The notes beneath the pieces were generated by a model. That model saw only the letters and a program-made list of their open reading frames with translations, was not told the origin of the DNA and ran no database searches. Below, piece after piece: positions 1 to 10,500 of a DNA stretch of 64,000 bases. How positions within the stretch are numbered: position 1 is the first letter of the stretch; each line of letters starts with the position of its first letter. The DNA comes from CAIYUC01 sp963682005 (lineage in GTDB: Bacteria > Bacteroidota > Bacteroidia > Bacteroidales > FEN-979). A program made the translations under genes and the position numbers. The DNA lies in the NCBI GenBank assembly GCA_963682005.1, contig OY820914.1, forward strand, positions 930,001-994,000, written 5' to 3'.

Positions 1-1540
1 ATTCGTCTGACTTCAGGACATTCCCGACAATGTGATAGTACAGCTGAGATGCAAGCAACTCTCCAAGGAGGTAATTATGGTAATAGCACGGATATAGTGC
101 TATGTGTATCTTGGTTGCCCAGTCCGGTTCATTCCGGCCTTCAGGCCTTTTCAGCATCTGGTATTTTTCAACAATATCCCACCAGAGCTTGTTCAGGTCC
201 TGGTCGGGATTTTCATACATGCTCTTCTCGAAATGATACATGACCTGCGCCCAGCGGCTGAACACAAGCTGTTCGAGGCGAAGGGTTTTAAAGCAGTTAT
301 CGGCGATCTTCATCTTTTCCTCCTCACTGATACCCGTCATATCTTTGATCCATTGCGGGTTTGAGGCAAACCTTCCGAATATCATGGCAATGGCTTCGGT
401 GGTGAATGTATGTGCAGGATCCCTGAGGATGAATGGCAGCGTGGTATCAATGTTCTTGTCATACACGGCATGGCCGAATTCATGCAGCATGGTGTTCATC
501 CACATAGCATTAGGTGCGATGTTGCAAAGCACCCTGACGTCGCCGTGGTTGTCCATATCTGAACAGAACGCATGCTGGTTCTTTCCCGGTTTCGGGTAAA
601 GATCACTGTTTTTGATCATGTCGTCGATCGGGAGGCCAATACCATCATAAAAGGATGTTGTCAGCGTTTCCAGGTTCTTGTCCTTGTAATATTTATCAAG
701 GTCAACCTCGTAGATCTTCGGTGCTTCCTGGAAAAAGCGGTTCTGGTAATTCCAGGGCATCAGGTCGGCCTTGTTTTTCAGGTTATAATGTTTGACAAAA
801 TAATTGTCGATATCATCCTTGACTTCAGCAAACGAGCTCCTTGTAAGGTTATCCAGCTCGTCGAACAGCTCGCTGATGACCTTTGGATCCTGTTCGCTGA
901 GGGTCAGGCTCATCTCATGATAATTCTTAAAGCCAAGATCCTTGGCGATCTCATTCCTTTTCTTCACGAGTGCAATGATATCAGTAGCGACAACAGGTCC
1001 GATCTTTTTCTGTGCGATCCAAACCTCTTTCTGCGCATTGACATCCTTTGAATTGCCAAGAATATCCTCGACTTCATTATCGGTCAGCTTCTTTCCCTTG
1101 ACCTCGGCCCGGAAGTTCCCGTATTTCTGTTCAATGGTGTTCGACATTCTTACTACCGCATTCAGCTTCGCCGTGTCTGCCTTGGCCATCAGGAAACTCC
1201 TGTAGAGCACATCAAGCTGCCTTGCGAGCAACGTATCGGTGATCATCCCCGAAACCTTGATCTCTTCCAGCTTTTTCAGCGATTCTTTGTTGGCGTAAAG
1301 GTTCACAAGCTGCATCTGGAGATCCTGTGATTTCTGGAAATCTTCCGGCTTCCCGGAAATTGCTGCATTCCATGATGCCAGATTTGCCGCCTTGAACAAA
1401 GGAATATAGGCGGAATCAAATTTTTTGATAAAATCAACCAGTTCTGTTTTCATTTTTTCCTGTTTCGATTGACAGCCCAAAATCAGCGCTGCAGAAATTA
1501 GCAGCAGCAGGGACATTTTTGATTTTTTCATTTTTTCCAT
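1..1540 (-). CDS. M2-type (ACE-like) zinc metallopeptidase lipoprotein, C-terminus cut by window edge
   Basis: Reading the minus strand from the ATG at 1540 gives 513 residues without a stop to the window edge. The N-terminus is a lipoprotein signal (hydrophobic run, then LILGCQS). The gluzincin motif HEFGH is at residues 353-357 (470-484), followed about 25 residues later by TTEAIA, which supplies the third zinc ligand. Near the end, NKLWWDIVEKYQ and KIHIALYPCYYHNYLLGEL resemble the bacterial M2 (peptidyl-dipeptidase A) family, which is usually about 550-620 residues, so roughly 50-100 residues are probably missing. It would remove dipeptides from peptides in the periplasm or at the outer membrane. 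A related M3-type gluzincin is the main alternative. All plus-strand reading frames here are shadows. cysS lies upstream on the same strand, 175 bp away. Confidence 0.8.
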   Translation of the reverse strand, partial: MEKMKKSKMSLLLLISAALILGCQSKQEKMKTELVDFIKKFDSAYIPLFKAANLASWNAAISGKPEDFQKSQDLQMQLVNLYANKESLKKLEEIKVSGMITDTLLARQLDVLYRSFLMAKADTAKLNAVVRMSNTIEQKYGNFRAEVKGKKLTDNEVEDILGNSKDVNAQKEVWIAQKKIGPVVATDIIALVKKRNEIAKDLGFKNYHEMSLTLSEQDPKVISELFDELDNLTRSSFAEVKDDIDNYFVKHYNLKNKADLMPWNYQNRFFQEAPKIYEVDLDKYYKDKNLETLTTSFYDGIGLPIDDMIKNSDLYPKPGKNQHAFCSDMDNHGDVRVLCNIAPNAMWMNTMLHEFGHAVYDKNIDTTLPFILRDPAHTFTTEAIAMIFGRFASNPQWIKDMTGISEEEKMKIADNCFKTLRLEQLVFSRWAQVMYHFEKSMYENPDQDLNKLWWDIVEKYQMLKRPEGRNEPDWATKIHIALYPCYYHNYLLGELLASQLYYHIVGNVLKSDE

Positions 1541-1578
1541 TTTTAATTATATTCATTTAACTATCTCAGCACAATCTC

Positions 1579-1712
1579 TTTCACCGCTAAGTCGCAAAGA
1601 CGCAAAAACATTATTCTTCTTTTTCGATTATTTGCGTCCTGGCTTCTTTCCTGTGAAAAGAAAAAGTTGGCACAAGTTCATAATTCAAAATTCAAACTCA
1701 TAATTCATAATT
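1579..1712. repeat. Intergenic micro-repeats between the peptidase and cysS
   Basis: The stretch begins with a TTTCACCGCTAAG-type sequence, the reverse of the motif found after the two giant T9SS genes (7388 and 11087). It ends at 1677-1712 with an imperfect mirror of CATAATTCA units, also seen at 32962-33001 and 54394-54428. No gene is visible here. Confidence 0.6.
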
Positions 1713-1715
1713 ATC

Positions 1716-3230
1716 TCAGTCAATGTTCCAAACCGCCCCGTCCTTCGTGTCTTTCACCGTAATTTTCATTTTCTCGAGATCTCCCCGAATCTGGTCGGAT
1801 GCAGGCCAGTCCTTGTTCTCGCGCGCACGCTGGCGGAGCGAAAGGATCGTTTCCATCAGTCCGTCAACCAATTCATTCCCGCTATCCGTTTTTTCTTCTT
1901 TCAGACCCAGGATCTCAAAAACAAAGGTATTGAAGAGATTTTTCATTTCTTCTAAATCCTCTGCGGAAATTGATTCTTTTTTATCATACACCGAATTGAT
2001 GATCCGTACAGCTTCAAACAGGTTCGCGATCACAACCGGGCTGTTGAAGTCGTCGTTCATGGCGTTGTAGCAGCCTTGTAACAGAGGATGGATGATAGAG
2101 GATGGAGAATGGAAATCTTTGTCTGTCCTCTGTCCTCTATCCTCTATCTTCAGATAAACAGATGGAACAAGCTTGGACAACGTATCGATTCCGGCAAAAA
2201 GCTTCTTCAATCCCTTCTCAGCTGCCTGGAGCGCTTCGTTGGAAAAATCGAGTGTGCTGCGGTATTGGGCCTGGAGGATGAAGAACCGGATCGTCATCGG
2301 GCTGTAGGCCTGGGTCAGTGACTTATGGTTCCCGGTAAAGAATTCATCAAGGGTGATGAAGTTCCCCAGTGATTTTCCCATTTTCTGGCCCTCGATGGTG
2401 ATCATGTTGTTATGCATCCAGTATTTGACCGATGCTTTACCCGTGGCAGCCGTCGATTGGGCGATCTCCGATTCATGATGCGGGAAAAGCAGGTCGAGGC
2501 CGCCTCCGTGGATATCGAACTGTTCGCCGAGGTATTTCGTGCTCATGGCAGAGCATTCGAGGTGCCAACCCGGAAACCCGTCGCTCCAGGGTGATGGCCA
2601 TCGCATGATGTGCTCAGGCTGTGCTTTCTTCCAGAGGGCGAAATCAACGGAATTCATCTTTTCATCCTGACCTTCCAGCTTCCGGGTGTTAGAAACCATA
2701 TCTTCGATCTTTCTCCCGGAAAGCCGTCCATAACCATATTTTTCGTTGTACTTATTGACGTCGAAATAGACCGATCCGTTCACAACATAGGCAAATCCTG
2801 CATCCAGGATCTTTTGCGTCATGAGGATCTGCTCGATGATGTGACCCGAAGCCCGTGGCTCTATGCTCGGACGGCTGACATTCATTTTATCCATGAAAAG
2901 GAAATAGCGGTCGGAATAATACTGGGCCACTTCCATCGGTTCGAGCTGCTCGACCCTGGCTTTTTTGGCGATCTTGTCCTCGCCTTCATCCTCATCGTTC
3001 TCCAAATGCCCGACATCCGTGATATTCCGGATATACCTTACTTTATAACCGAGGTGCTTCAGGTACCTGAAAACCAGGTCAAACGTAATGGCCGGCCTGG
3101 CATGTCCCAGATGCGGATCACCATAAACGGTGGGACCGCATACGTACATGCCCACGAAGGGCGGCTTCAACGGCTCAAAGAGCTCTTTTGTCCTCGATAG
3201 TGTATTATAAATGAAAAGATTGGAATTCAT
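1716..3230 (-). CDS. cysS: Cysteinyl-tRNA synthetase
   Basis: Class I aminoacyl-tRNA synthetase of 504 residues that charges tRNA-Cys in the cytoplasm. The N-terminus has MYVCGPTVYGDPHLGHAR, containing the HIGH-type motif (HLGH) and the first zinc-binding Cys. GWHLECSAMS supplies further zinc ligands and KMGKSLGN is the KMSKS loop. The protein is 30-40 residues longer than many CysRS enzymes. Part of the excess is a low-complexity segment (IEDRGQRTDKDF...) encoded by 2083-2154, which consists of dispersed-repeat DNA just before the conserved NAMNDDFNSP segment. The reading frame is intact, so the enzyme is presumably functional. No strong promoter match was seen upstream; the region before it is repeat DNA. 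Confidence 0.97.
   Translation of the reverse strand: MNSNLFIYNTLSRTKELFEPLKPPFVGMYVCGPTVYGDPHLGHARPAITFDLVFRYLKHLGYKVRYIRNITDVGHLENDEDEGEDKIAKKARVEQLEPMEVAQYYSDRYFLFMDKMNVSRPSIEPRASGHIIEQILMTQKILDAGFAYVVNGSVYFDVNKYNEKYGYGRLSGRKIEDMVSNTRKLEGQDEKMNSVDFALWKKAQPEHIMRWPSPWSDGFPGWHLECSAMSTKYLGEQFDIHGGGLDLLFPHHESEIAQSTAATGKASVKYWMHNNMITIEGQKMGKSLGNFITLDEFFTGNHKSLTQAYSPMTIRFFILQAQYRSTLDFSNEALQAAEKGLKKLFAGIDTLSKLVPSVYLKIEDRGQRTDKDFHSPSSIIHPLLQGCYNAMNDDFNSPVVIANLFEAVRIINSVYDKKESISAEDLEEMKNLFNTFVFEILGLKEEKTDSGNELVDGLMETILSLRQRARENKDWPASDQIRGDLEKMKITVKDTKDGAVWNID
2083..2154. repeat. Dispersed repeat inserted in frame within cysS
   Basis: The DNA is an imperfect inverted repeat of GATAGAGGATGGA-type units facing CCTCTATCCTCTATC. 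Two 13-mers, GATAGAGGATGGA (2094-2106) and GAGGATGGAGAAT (2098-2110), recur at 28685-28697 and 28668-28680 near the start of the thioredoxin-like gene. Inside cysS it encodes about 24 extra residues without breaking the frame. Confidence 0.75.
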
Positions 3231-3267
3231 ATGCCGGATTTCAAGGTGTAAAATTAGGAATTATTTT

Positions 3268-3349
3268 TGACTAGTCATCAAGTCATCGAGTCAGCGAGTC
3301 ATCAAGTCATATTTCATTATTTCGCTACTTCGCTACTTCGCTACTTAAA
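3268..3349. repeat. Two tandem micro-repeats upstream of the PAS gene
   Basis: First come four units of the GTCATCAAGTCA / GAGTCAGCGAGTC type, then three 8-bp units TTCGCTAC. The same 8-bp unit forms the longer array at 54434-54508. The array lies between the divergent cysS and PAS genes. Confidence 0.7.
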
Positions 3350-3357
3350 GATTGTTT

Positions 3358-3365
3358 TATCTTTG
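3358..3365 (+). promoter_or_regulatory. Bacteroidota -7 box for the PAS gene
   Basis: TATCTTTG matches TAnnTTTG and lies 23 bp before the ATG at 3389. No clear TTTG -33 box is seen at the usual distance; that region is the 8-bp repeat array. Confidence 0.5.
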
Positions 3366-3388
3366 AATCCTCACAAAAATCAAGCAAG

Positions 3389-3721
3389 ATGGATTTCATA
3401 GAACACATGGACGGATGCATGATCGTAAGCGATGCTGAAGGAAACATCATTTACATGAATGAAAAAGAGGCGAACAACCTGAAAGATGAGGGCGGCCGCA
3501 GCCTGATCGGAAAAAACCTGTTCGACTGCCACAAGGAGAGCTCGAACGAAAAGATCCGCCACATCCTGGCGACCGGGGAAAAGAACATTTACACCATCGA
3601 AAAGAAGGGGAAGAAAAAACTCATTTACCAGGCTCCATGGTATGCCGGGGATGCAATCGGCGGCCTGGTGGAGCTGTCTTTGGAAATCCCTTTTGAAATG
3701 CCACATTTTATCAGGGACTGA
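3389..3721 (+). CDS. Small stand-alone PAS-domain protein
   Basis: A 110-residue cytoplasmic protein made of a single PAS fold. It starts IEHMDGCMIVSDAEGNIIYMNE, with the typical PAS strand pair around DAEGNIIYMN, then LIGKNLFDCH, and ends with the last PAS strands (GGLVELSLEIP). No output domain is attached. It resembles the small PAS proteins related to the C-terminal PAS of DUF438 proteins. It may bind a ligand or a partner protein, but no partner is evident: neighbours are cysS (divergent) and the T9SS protein downstream (95 bp gap). Function unknown beyond sensing. Confidence 0.75.
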   Translation: MDFIEHMDGCMIVSDAEGNIIYMNEKEANNLKDEGGRSLIGKNLFDCHKESSNEKIRHILATGEKNIYTIEKKGKKKLIYQAPWYAGDAIGGLVELSLEIPFEMPHFIRD

Positions 3722-3740
3722 AATTCCTTACCCCAGTTTG

Positions 3741-3770
3741 TTGACATCCGGAATTATTTTATTATATTTA
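3741..3770 (+). promoter_or_regulatory. Probable promoter of the first giant T9SS protein
   Basis: TTG at 3741-3743, a 19-bp spacer, then TATATTTA at 3763-3770, one mismatch from TAnnTTTG. The ATG is at 3817. Confidence 0.45.
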
Positions 3771-3816
3771 CGGCGATTGCAAGTGATTCAATCCCATCAA
3801 ATAAGACCTTCTCCGT

Positions 3817-6800
3817 ATGAAAACAATCCTACGCTTCCTACCCTCTTTTCCCCTGGCTATGCTGGTTTTCGCCATGCTGGTTCCCCTAAAAAGCAAAGCT
3901 CAGTCTTGCGAAGTGGCTTTAAGGAACGACACCCTCGCAAGCAACAACCACATCTTTGTCGATGTTTATGTGAAAGCGACCAGCGGGCCATTCCATTATT
4001 CGGCGGGACAGTATAAAGTTATCTTCAACCCGGCAATCAAGGATACCTCATTGCATGTTTACCTGGTTCCGGGCTATTCGGATCTGACAAATCCGATCCA
4101 ATATCCGACTGTTGTGTGGCAGCCTACACCTGCATCCAGCCGGTTTGAAATCATTGGAGGGGAATTCCCTATGGAACAATCATTTTGTTCCATAATCTCC
4201 GAAACTGGTATTGGTACACGTATCTGCCGGGTTGATATCACCCGAAGTACCCCTTTCCCCGCCGTTCAGGCAAATCTGCAGGTAACAACGACTCCGCCTA
4301 CCGGGACGGCCGTCTTTTATATGACACCCTTTCCACAGTCGTATCTTTGCACAATGACCATGAACAATACAGCCCTTGTCAACCCTGTGCTCAACCAGCC
4401 CATTAATACAACCTACACATTGACCGGAGGAAGTTATTGTTCCGGTGGTGCCAATATTTTTTTAAGCGGCTCGGAAACGGGGGTTTCGTATAAGCTAATG
4501 AAGGATGGGACCGGTCTTGACCCAATTCTTGCCGGAAACGGTACTCCCCTTACCTGGACAGGTCAGACTGAAGGTAATTACGCTGTTTATGCCTGGCGAA
4601 CAGCTGCGTACATCAATGGAACATTCGGATCAGCCACTGTTACTTACAACCCGGTAACGTTGGGAGGTTCAATTACCCCCTCTTATAACATCCTCGGAAT
4701 TGGCTCAGGCACCGGGGTGATGACAATTACTGGTCATACCGGTGCGATCGTAAAATGGCAGAAACAATTCAATGACGGGGGATTTACGGATATTCCAGTT
4801 ACCACAACGACCTACGCAGAGGTCCCTGGGCCGGAAGGAATCTATAATTACAGGTGCGAGGTTCAGAACGCACCCTGTCCACCTGTTTACAGCGATTTTA
4901 ATACAATCACCGTTACCGGGACTCCTGTCACAACAGCCGCAACGATGAATGCATGCCCGGGAAACATCATCATGGTACCTGTTACCGTGAATTTATTCAA
5001 CGCCATCACGGCCATGTCGCTGAGGATGGATTATGATCCGACTTTCATGACGTTTGGAGGGTATACCAACACGAACCCTGCGCTGGCCGGGTTAGTGGTC
5101 AATGATCTTCCTGCGACAACACCTCCGTTGCGAAAAATAGTCATGGTATGGAATGATGTTAACCCAAAAACTCTTCCTGATGATTCAAAATTGGCGGATC
5201 TGAAATTTTCCTGCATCAGCGGCACGCCTGCACTTACCTTCAATAATACCGATAATGCCGGTCACGATTGTGAATACGCCGACAGTAACGGGAATCCGAT
5301 ACCAGATTCACCAGGATCGACCTACTATCATAATTCAACAATCTATATAGGTCCTGCCGATGCAGGGCCGATTACAGGACCATCATCGGTCTGCCACGGA
5401 GCAAGCGGCGTTGCATATTCAGTGGCGCCCATTAACAATGCAACGGGTTACACCTGGAGTTTGCCGGCCGGCGCTACAATTAGTTCGGGGGCTAACACCA
5501 GTTCTATCACCGTGGATTACCCCCCGACCGCAACATCCGGGAGCATCATGGTTGCGGGAACCAATGCTTGCCCGGCCATGGGAGATGTCTCCATCCTTGA
5601 TGTTACGGTAGGTTCTCTCCCTGTGCCTACAATAACAGGCCCTGATACGGTTTGCGGATCTCCGCTGCCGGGAAGGTTGTTTGCAACAGAAGCAGGAATG
5701 ACAGGTTATACCTGGACTCTTTCGGCAGGAGGATCGATTTCTTCTGGTTCGGGAACAAACATAATTACAGCCAACTGGGATTCTGCAGGACCGGGATGGG
5801 TCAGGGTAAGCTACCTCAACTCCATGGGATGCACCCCGATGCAGCCGGCCCAGTTCAATATTTTCGTGCGTAAACTTCCGCCCACCCCCGATACAATTTC
5901 CGGCCCGCACCATGTTTTACAGGGACAGACCGGCGTATCTTATCACATTGCACCTGTTCCTGGCGCGACCGGGTATGTATGGAATGTACATCCCGGATGG
6001 GTGACCATTGTTTCGGGCCAGGGAACCGATTCGATTACCGTCGATTTTTCCCCTAATGCCCATTCCGATTTCATCTGGGTTTACAGTACAAATCAGTGCG
6101 GGAATTCCCTTTCCTATTCCAGGATCATAGCCTGGGTCGGTTATAGTGCCGGTGGTAAATTTGCATACCACAATCAATCCAAGGCAACGATGCCGCTTGA
6201 TACCGTCAAGTTAATCCTATTCAAAGATGATATTCCTCTGGATACTACGTTTACCGATGCCACAGGAACCTACAGGTTCGAGGAAGTCCCACCCGGAGAT
6301 TACACCATTCAGGCATTTACACAGAGAAGCTGGAACGGCATTACTTCCACGGATGCCCTCCTGGTTGAACGACACTTTGCAGGGATTGAGCTGCTGACCG
6401 AGCCGGTGAGCCTTGATGCAGCTGATGTAAACATGAGCAATAGCATAAACGGCACAGATGCCCTGAAGATCAAGCGAAGGTTTGTCGGGCTCGACAACAG
6501 CTTCGCCCATGGGGACTGGACATTTGCCATCCAGGGGGCCGGGGGGACACATTTCACGGTAACACCTACGGATACGATCTGGGATTTCTATGGTATGTGC
6601 GTCGGTGATGTAAACGGATCTTATACACCATCAGGAAATAAAGAGCCGGATAATAAAGTGGATTTGGTTTCGGAGGGATTGATTTCCGTTCAACCCGGCC
6701 AGTATTTTGAGCTCCCTGTCAGGGTCCGGACCAATATGACGGTCAATGCCATTTCGCTGGCTATACCATTTCCCGGAGATTTGTTTGATCTCACCGGGGT

Positions 6801-7350
6801 TGAAATGAGCCAGGGCACACCGGTCTGGAATATCACGAATGGCCAGCTCCGGATCGCATGGTCGGATCTTGATGGCCTTGACCTTAAAGCCGGGGAAACC
6901 ATGCTGACACTGAAGCTCAGGGCAAAAGAGAACATCCCGGTGAACACGGTGACGGAACTTCACGCGGCATGGGAATCCGAACTAGGGGATGACCATGGAA
7001 AGGTGATCCCGATGGCGGAATTAACATGCCCGGCAATAAAGATCCTGAATGCCATTGGTATTAATGACAGGAATTCAGGGAATGAGAACATCAGCGTCTA
7101 TCCTAATCCGGCCAATGACATCCTGAATGTGGAGTTTTTACTTGAATCACAGGCAGAATGCAGTTTCCTGCTATCCGATGTGACCGGCAGGATCGTGAAA
7201 ATAATCCCTGAAAAGCGTTTCGAAACAGGTAAAGGGAAGCTTCAAATCAGCATTTCGGACCTCACAAATGGTTTGTACAACCTGAAAGTAAAGATTGACT
7301 ATAAAAACGGATCGTTTGAATATCTCAGGAAGGTAATTATTAATCGGTAA
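3817..7350 (+). CDS. Giant T9SS-secreted protein with cohesin-like, PKD-like and dockerin-like modules (copy 1)
   Basis: 1177 residues. A Sec signal peptide (about 1-29, ending KSKAQS) is followed by an N-terminal beta domain (30-170) and an Ig-like region. A cohesin-like domain spans about 375-510 (VPVTVNLFNAITAMSLRMDY, then DDSKLADLKF). Three PKD-like repeats follow at about 515-600, 602-685 and 690-772 (pattern ATGYTW...P.GATI.SG..T). A transthyretin-like fold (776-835) precedes a dockerin-like module at 840-895 with a calcium-loop pattern D870, N872, S874, N878, D881. A second cohesin-like domain lies at about 955-1070 and the type A T9SS sorting tail at about 1090-1177 (SVYPNPANDILNVEF ... 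GLYNLKVKI). It should be exported across the outer membrane and anchored or released at the surface. A paralog follows in tandem. Having both cohesin-like and dockerin-like modules suggests self-association or surface assembly; that is inference, and no cellulase is nearby. Confidence 0.85.
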   Translation: MKTILRFLPSFPLAMLVFAMLVPLKSKAQSCEVALRNDTLASNNHIFVDVYVKATSGPFHYSAGQYKVIFNPAIKDTSLHVYLVPGYSDLTNPIQYPTVVWQPTPASSRFEIIGGEFPMEQSFCSIISETGIGTRICRVDITRSTPFPAVQANLQVTTTPPTGTAVFYMTPFPQSYLCTMTMNNTALVNPVLNQPINTTYTLTGGSYCSGGANIFLSGSETGVSYKLMKDGTGLDPILAGNGTPLTWTGQTEGNYAVYAWRTAAYINGTFGSATVTYNPVTLGGSITPSYNILGIGSGTGVMTITGHTGAIVKWQKQFNDGGFTDIPVTTTTYAEVPGPEGIYNYRCEVQNAPCPPVYSDFNTITVTGTPVTTAATMNACPGNIIMVPVTVNLFNAITAMSLRMDYDPTFMTFGGYTNTNPALAGLVVNDLPATTPPLRKIVMVWNDVNPKTLPDDSKLADLKFSCISGTPALTFNNTDNAGHDCEYADSNGNPIPDSPGSTYYHNSTIYIGPADAGPITGPSSVCHGASGVAYSVAPINNATGYTWSLPAGATISSGANTSSITVDYPPTATSGSIMVAGTNACPAMGDVSILDVTVGSLPVPTITGPDTVCGSPLPGRLFATEAGMTGYTWTLSAGGSISSGSGTNIITANWDSAGPGWVRVSYLNSMGCTPMQPAQFNIFVRKLPPTPDTISGPHHVLQGQTGVSYHIAPVPGATGYVWNVHPGWVTIVSGQGTDSITVDFSPNAHSDFIWVYSTNQCGNSLSYSRIIAWVGYSAGGKFAYHNQSKATMPLDTVKLILFKDDIPLDTTFTDATGTYRFEEVPPGDYTIQAFTQRSWNGITSTDALLVERHFAGIELLTEPVSLDAADVNMSNSINGTDALKIKRRFVGLDNSFAHGDWTFAIQGAGGTHFTVTPTDTIWDFYGMCVGDVNGSYTPSGNKEPDNKVDLVSEGLISVQPGQYFELPVRVRTNMTVNAISLAIPFPGDLFDLTGVEMSQGTPVWNITNGQLRIAWSDLDGLDLKAGETMLTLKLRAKENIPVNTVTELHAAWESELGDDHGKVIPMAELTCPAIKILNAIGINDRNSGNENISVYPNPANDILNVEFLLESQAECSFLLSDVTGRIVKIIPEKRFETGKGKLQISISDLTNGLYNLKVKIDYKNGSFEYLRKVIINR

Positions 7351-7387
7351 AATATCTGTTCTATACACATCACTTCTTCTATTTGAA

Positions 7388-7464
7388 AAATGACCGCAGA
7401 GGCGTGGAGGCGCAGAGGAATATAAATTGTTTTTTTTAGCGTCTTAGCGTCTTAGCGGTGAAAA
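7388..7464. repeat. CGCAGAGGCG / TCTTAGCG repeat after T9SS copy 1
   Basis: An arm with CCGCAGAGGCGTGGAGGCGC is followed by a T-rich loop and then two copies of GCGTCTTA ending in GCGGTGAAAA. The same arrangement follows copy 2 at 11087-11160. It may mark the 3' untranslated region duplicated along with the gene. Confidence 0.75.
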
Positions 7465-7522
7465 CACACTGATTAATTATCAACCATTGCCTGATTTTAT
7501 TTATTTTAAAAACACATTTAAG

Positions 7523-10500
7523 ATGAAAGTTTTTATACCGTTTGGATTGAACATGAAAGTGTGCTCAATCATTGTGCTCGTTATTGCAGCACTGAGTGCC
7601 AGGTCCCAAACCTGTGAGATCACCATGCGGAATGATACGCTGACAAGTCCTAATCATCTGCTTGTGGATATTTACCTGAAGGCGACGAGCGGGCCGTTTT
7701 ACTATGCGGATGCTCAATTCAAAATAACAGCAAATCCCGGGATCAACAGTCAGCCGGTTACCGCCACCATTGTCCCGGGTTATTCTGACCTGACATACGA
7801 CAAACAGCAGCCCACAAGGATAAATAAGCCTTATGGCACGGTTAATACGTTTGTCGTGATCGGCTGCTGGATTCCATCAACCCAGGATTCCTGCTCGATT
7901 ATTTCTGCCTCCGGCCAGGGTACCCGGATCTGCCGTATTGATTTTACAACCGCTGACGCTTTCCTTCCTTTCCAGGCGAACCTTCAGTTAACATCCTCAA
8001 GTCCTTTGGGAACGGCTGTATTTTATATGAACCCGATACCCAACGCCGTTCTATGTTCAAGTTCAATCATCAATACAAACCTTATCAACCCGGTGCTTAA
8101 TCAACCGGTAAACTCTTCATTCACCCTGACAGGGGGATATTACTGTTCCGGGGGAGGAGATATTGTACTGAGCGGTTCCGAAACGGGTATTTCGTACAAG
8201 CTGACAAGGAATGGGGACGGACAATTTCCAATCATTGCGGGGACAGGCAACCAGCTGGTATGGTCCAATCAGCCTGCCGGTAACTATTCGGTTTATGCAT
8301 GGCGCACTGCCGAGTACGTCAACGCTACTATCGGGAATGTGTCGATGGTCCATTTCACTGAATCCGTGGGTGGAATGGTAGGCCCGGCAACGGAAGTGAT
8401 CGGGATCGGCTCAAACACCGGGACCATGACACTGACGGGCGAGAACGGCGCTGTGATGCGCTGGGAAAAGCAGTACAATGGAGGCGGGTATTCACCGATA
8501 TCCAACACTACGGATTCCTGTTCGGAAATACCCGGCCCGGCTGGGATCTATAATTACAGGTGCAAAGTTTACAACCAGCCTTGCCCCACGGTTTACAGCG
8601 CAGAAAACACGGTCATTGTAACACGGACACCGGTAACCACTGCAGGGAACGTAAGCAATGCCTGCCCGGGCAGCACCATTTCTGTTCCGGTTACCGTTAA
8701 ACTGTTCTCCTCGATCACTTCCATGTCGCTCAGGCTCGATTACGACCCGACATTCATGACCTATTCAGGATTTTCGAACGCCAACCCCTCCCTGACCGGG
8801 ATGATCATCAATGATGTCAGCACTTCAACACCTCCCCTGAGGAAAATCATGATCGTATGGACGGATGTCGTCCCGAAAACCATTGCTGATGATTCAAAAA
8901 TTGCTGATCTGAATTTCACATGCATCAGCAATGTCCCGACATTATCGTTTAATACCACGGCGAACGGAGGACAGGATTGCGAGTATGCGGATGAGAACGG
9001 AATCGTACTCCCGGATTCACCGCAGTCAGTATTTTTTCATGATGCCACGGTCAATATCGGACCTGCGCCTGCCGGACCGATTACCGGCACATCCAACGTA
9101 TGCAGGAAAACAAACCATGTGGCCTATTCGGTACTACCTATAACCAATGCTACCGGGTATAACTGGCAGGTTCCTTCCGGCGCTTCGATCGTTTCCGGCT
9201 CAAACACAAATTCGATCCTGGTGAATTTTTCGGAATCCGCCGTATCGGGTGACATTACTGTGACGGGTACGAATGGCTGCCCGGCCTCCGGCGAGTCTTC
9301 TTCATTTCCTGTTACCATCAACCAGCTTCCGGTGCCGGTAATATCCGGTCCTGACACGATCTGCACCATGCTTCCTTCCGGGACTGTTTATTCCACGGAT
9401 GCCGGGATGACAGGATATACCTGGACAATCACAGGTGGATCAATCATAGCCGGTGCCGGGACGAATTCAATCACCACATCCTGGATATCCCCGGGAACCG
9501 GTAACGTATCAGTGAACTACAATACACAGCAAGGGTGTACCTCACCGGAACCTGCCATAAAGAACATCACCCTTAAAGCAGTGCCACCCAATACCGGGAT
9601 CATGACAGGGCCTTCGAATGTCCTGCCTGGCCAGACAGGGGTGGTTTTTTCCGTCGAACCGCTTCCGACAGCTACCGGGTATGTATGGACCTTACCGGCG
9701 GGTGCCACCATCACTTCCGGGGCCAACACCAATGCCATTACCGTTGATTTTGCTAATACGGCCGGCGGGGGGGCTGTCCGTGTTTATGGAACAAATAGCT
9801 GCGGCACCGGTTGTGCCGGAACAGGTATTTTCCTTCATGTCATCTATGGCATCGGAGGAAAGTATACCTATTTTAACAACTCAAATATCCCTATTGACAC
9901 GCTTTTTCTTAAATTGTACAACAATGGTACCCTTATCGCGACAGACCAAACGGATTGGAACGGGGATTACTCGTTTACCGGAATCGGGCCAGGGACCTAT
10001 TCCCTCCTGGCCTATCCGGCACAAACCTGGAGCGGTGTGAACGGAACCGACGCCCTCATTGTACAGCGCTATTTTGCCGGGATGGAAACCCTGGCAGAGC
10101 CGGTAAGCCTGCTTGCGGCTGACGTGAATAACAGCGGCAGCATAAATGGCACGGATGCTCTGAAGATCAAAAGAAGGTTTGCAGGGTATGACAACTATTT
10201 CGAAATGGGAGACTGGACATTTTCGCAAGTAGGGACCGGGGGAACCCAGGTGACCCTTGGCAGTTCCCCCATCATCGTGGATTTCTACGGGTTGTGCGTC
10301 GGAGATGTTAACGGGTCTTATACATTCGGAGGGAACAAACCTGCAGGTTCAGAAGTCATCCTGGTATCCCATGGCGAAATAACTGCATATCCCGGACAGT
10401 CCGTTGATCTTCCCGTCAGGGTGGAAAATGATATAACGGTAAATGCCATTTCACTGGTTATTCCCTATCCGGAAGAACAGGCAGAGATCTCCGGAATTGA

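Noticed and set aside
1..1205. Several plus-strand reading frames in the first 1.2 kb
   Set aside because: They are shadows of the minus-strand metallopeptidase, which shows HEFGH, a lipobox and consistent family motifs.
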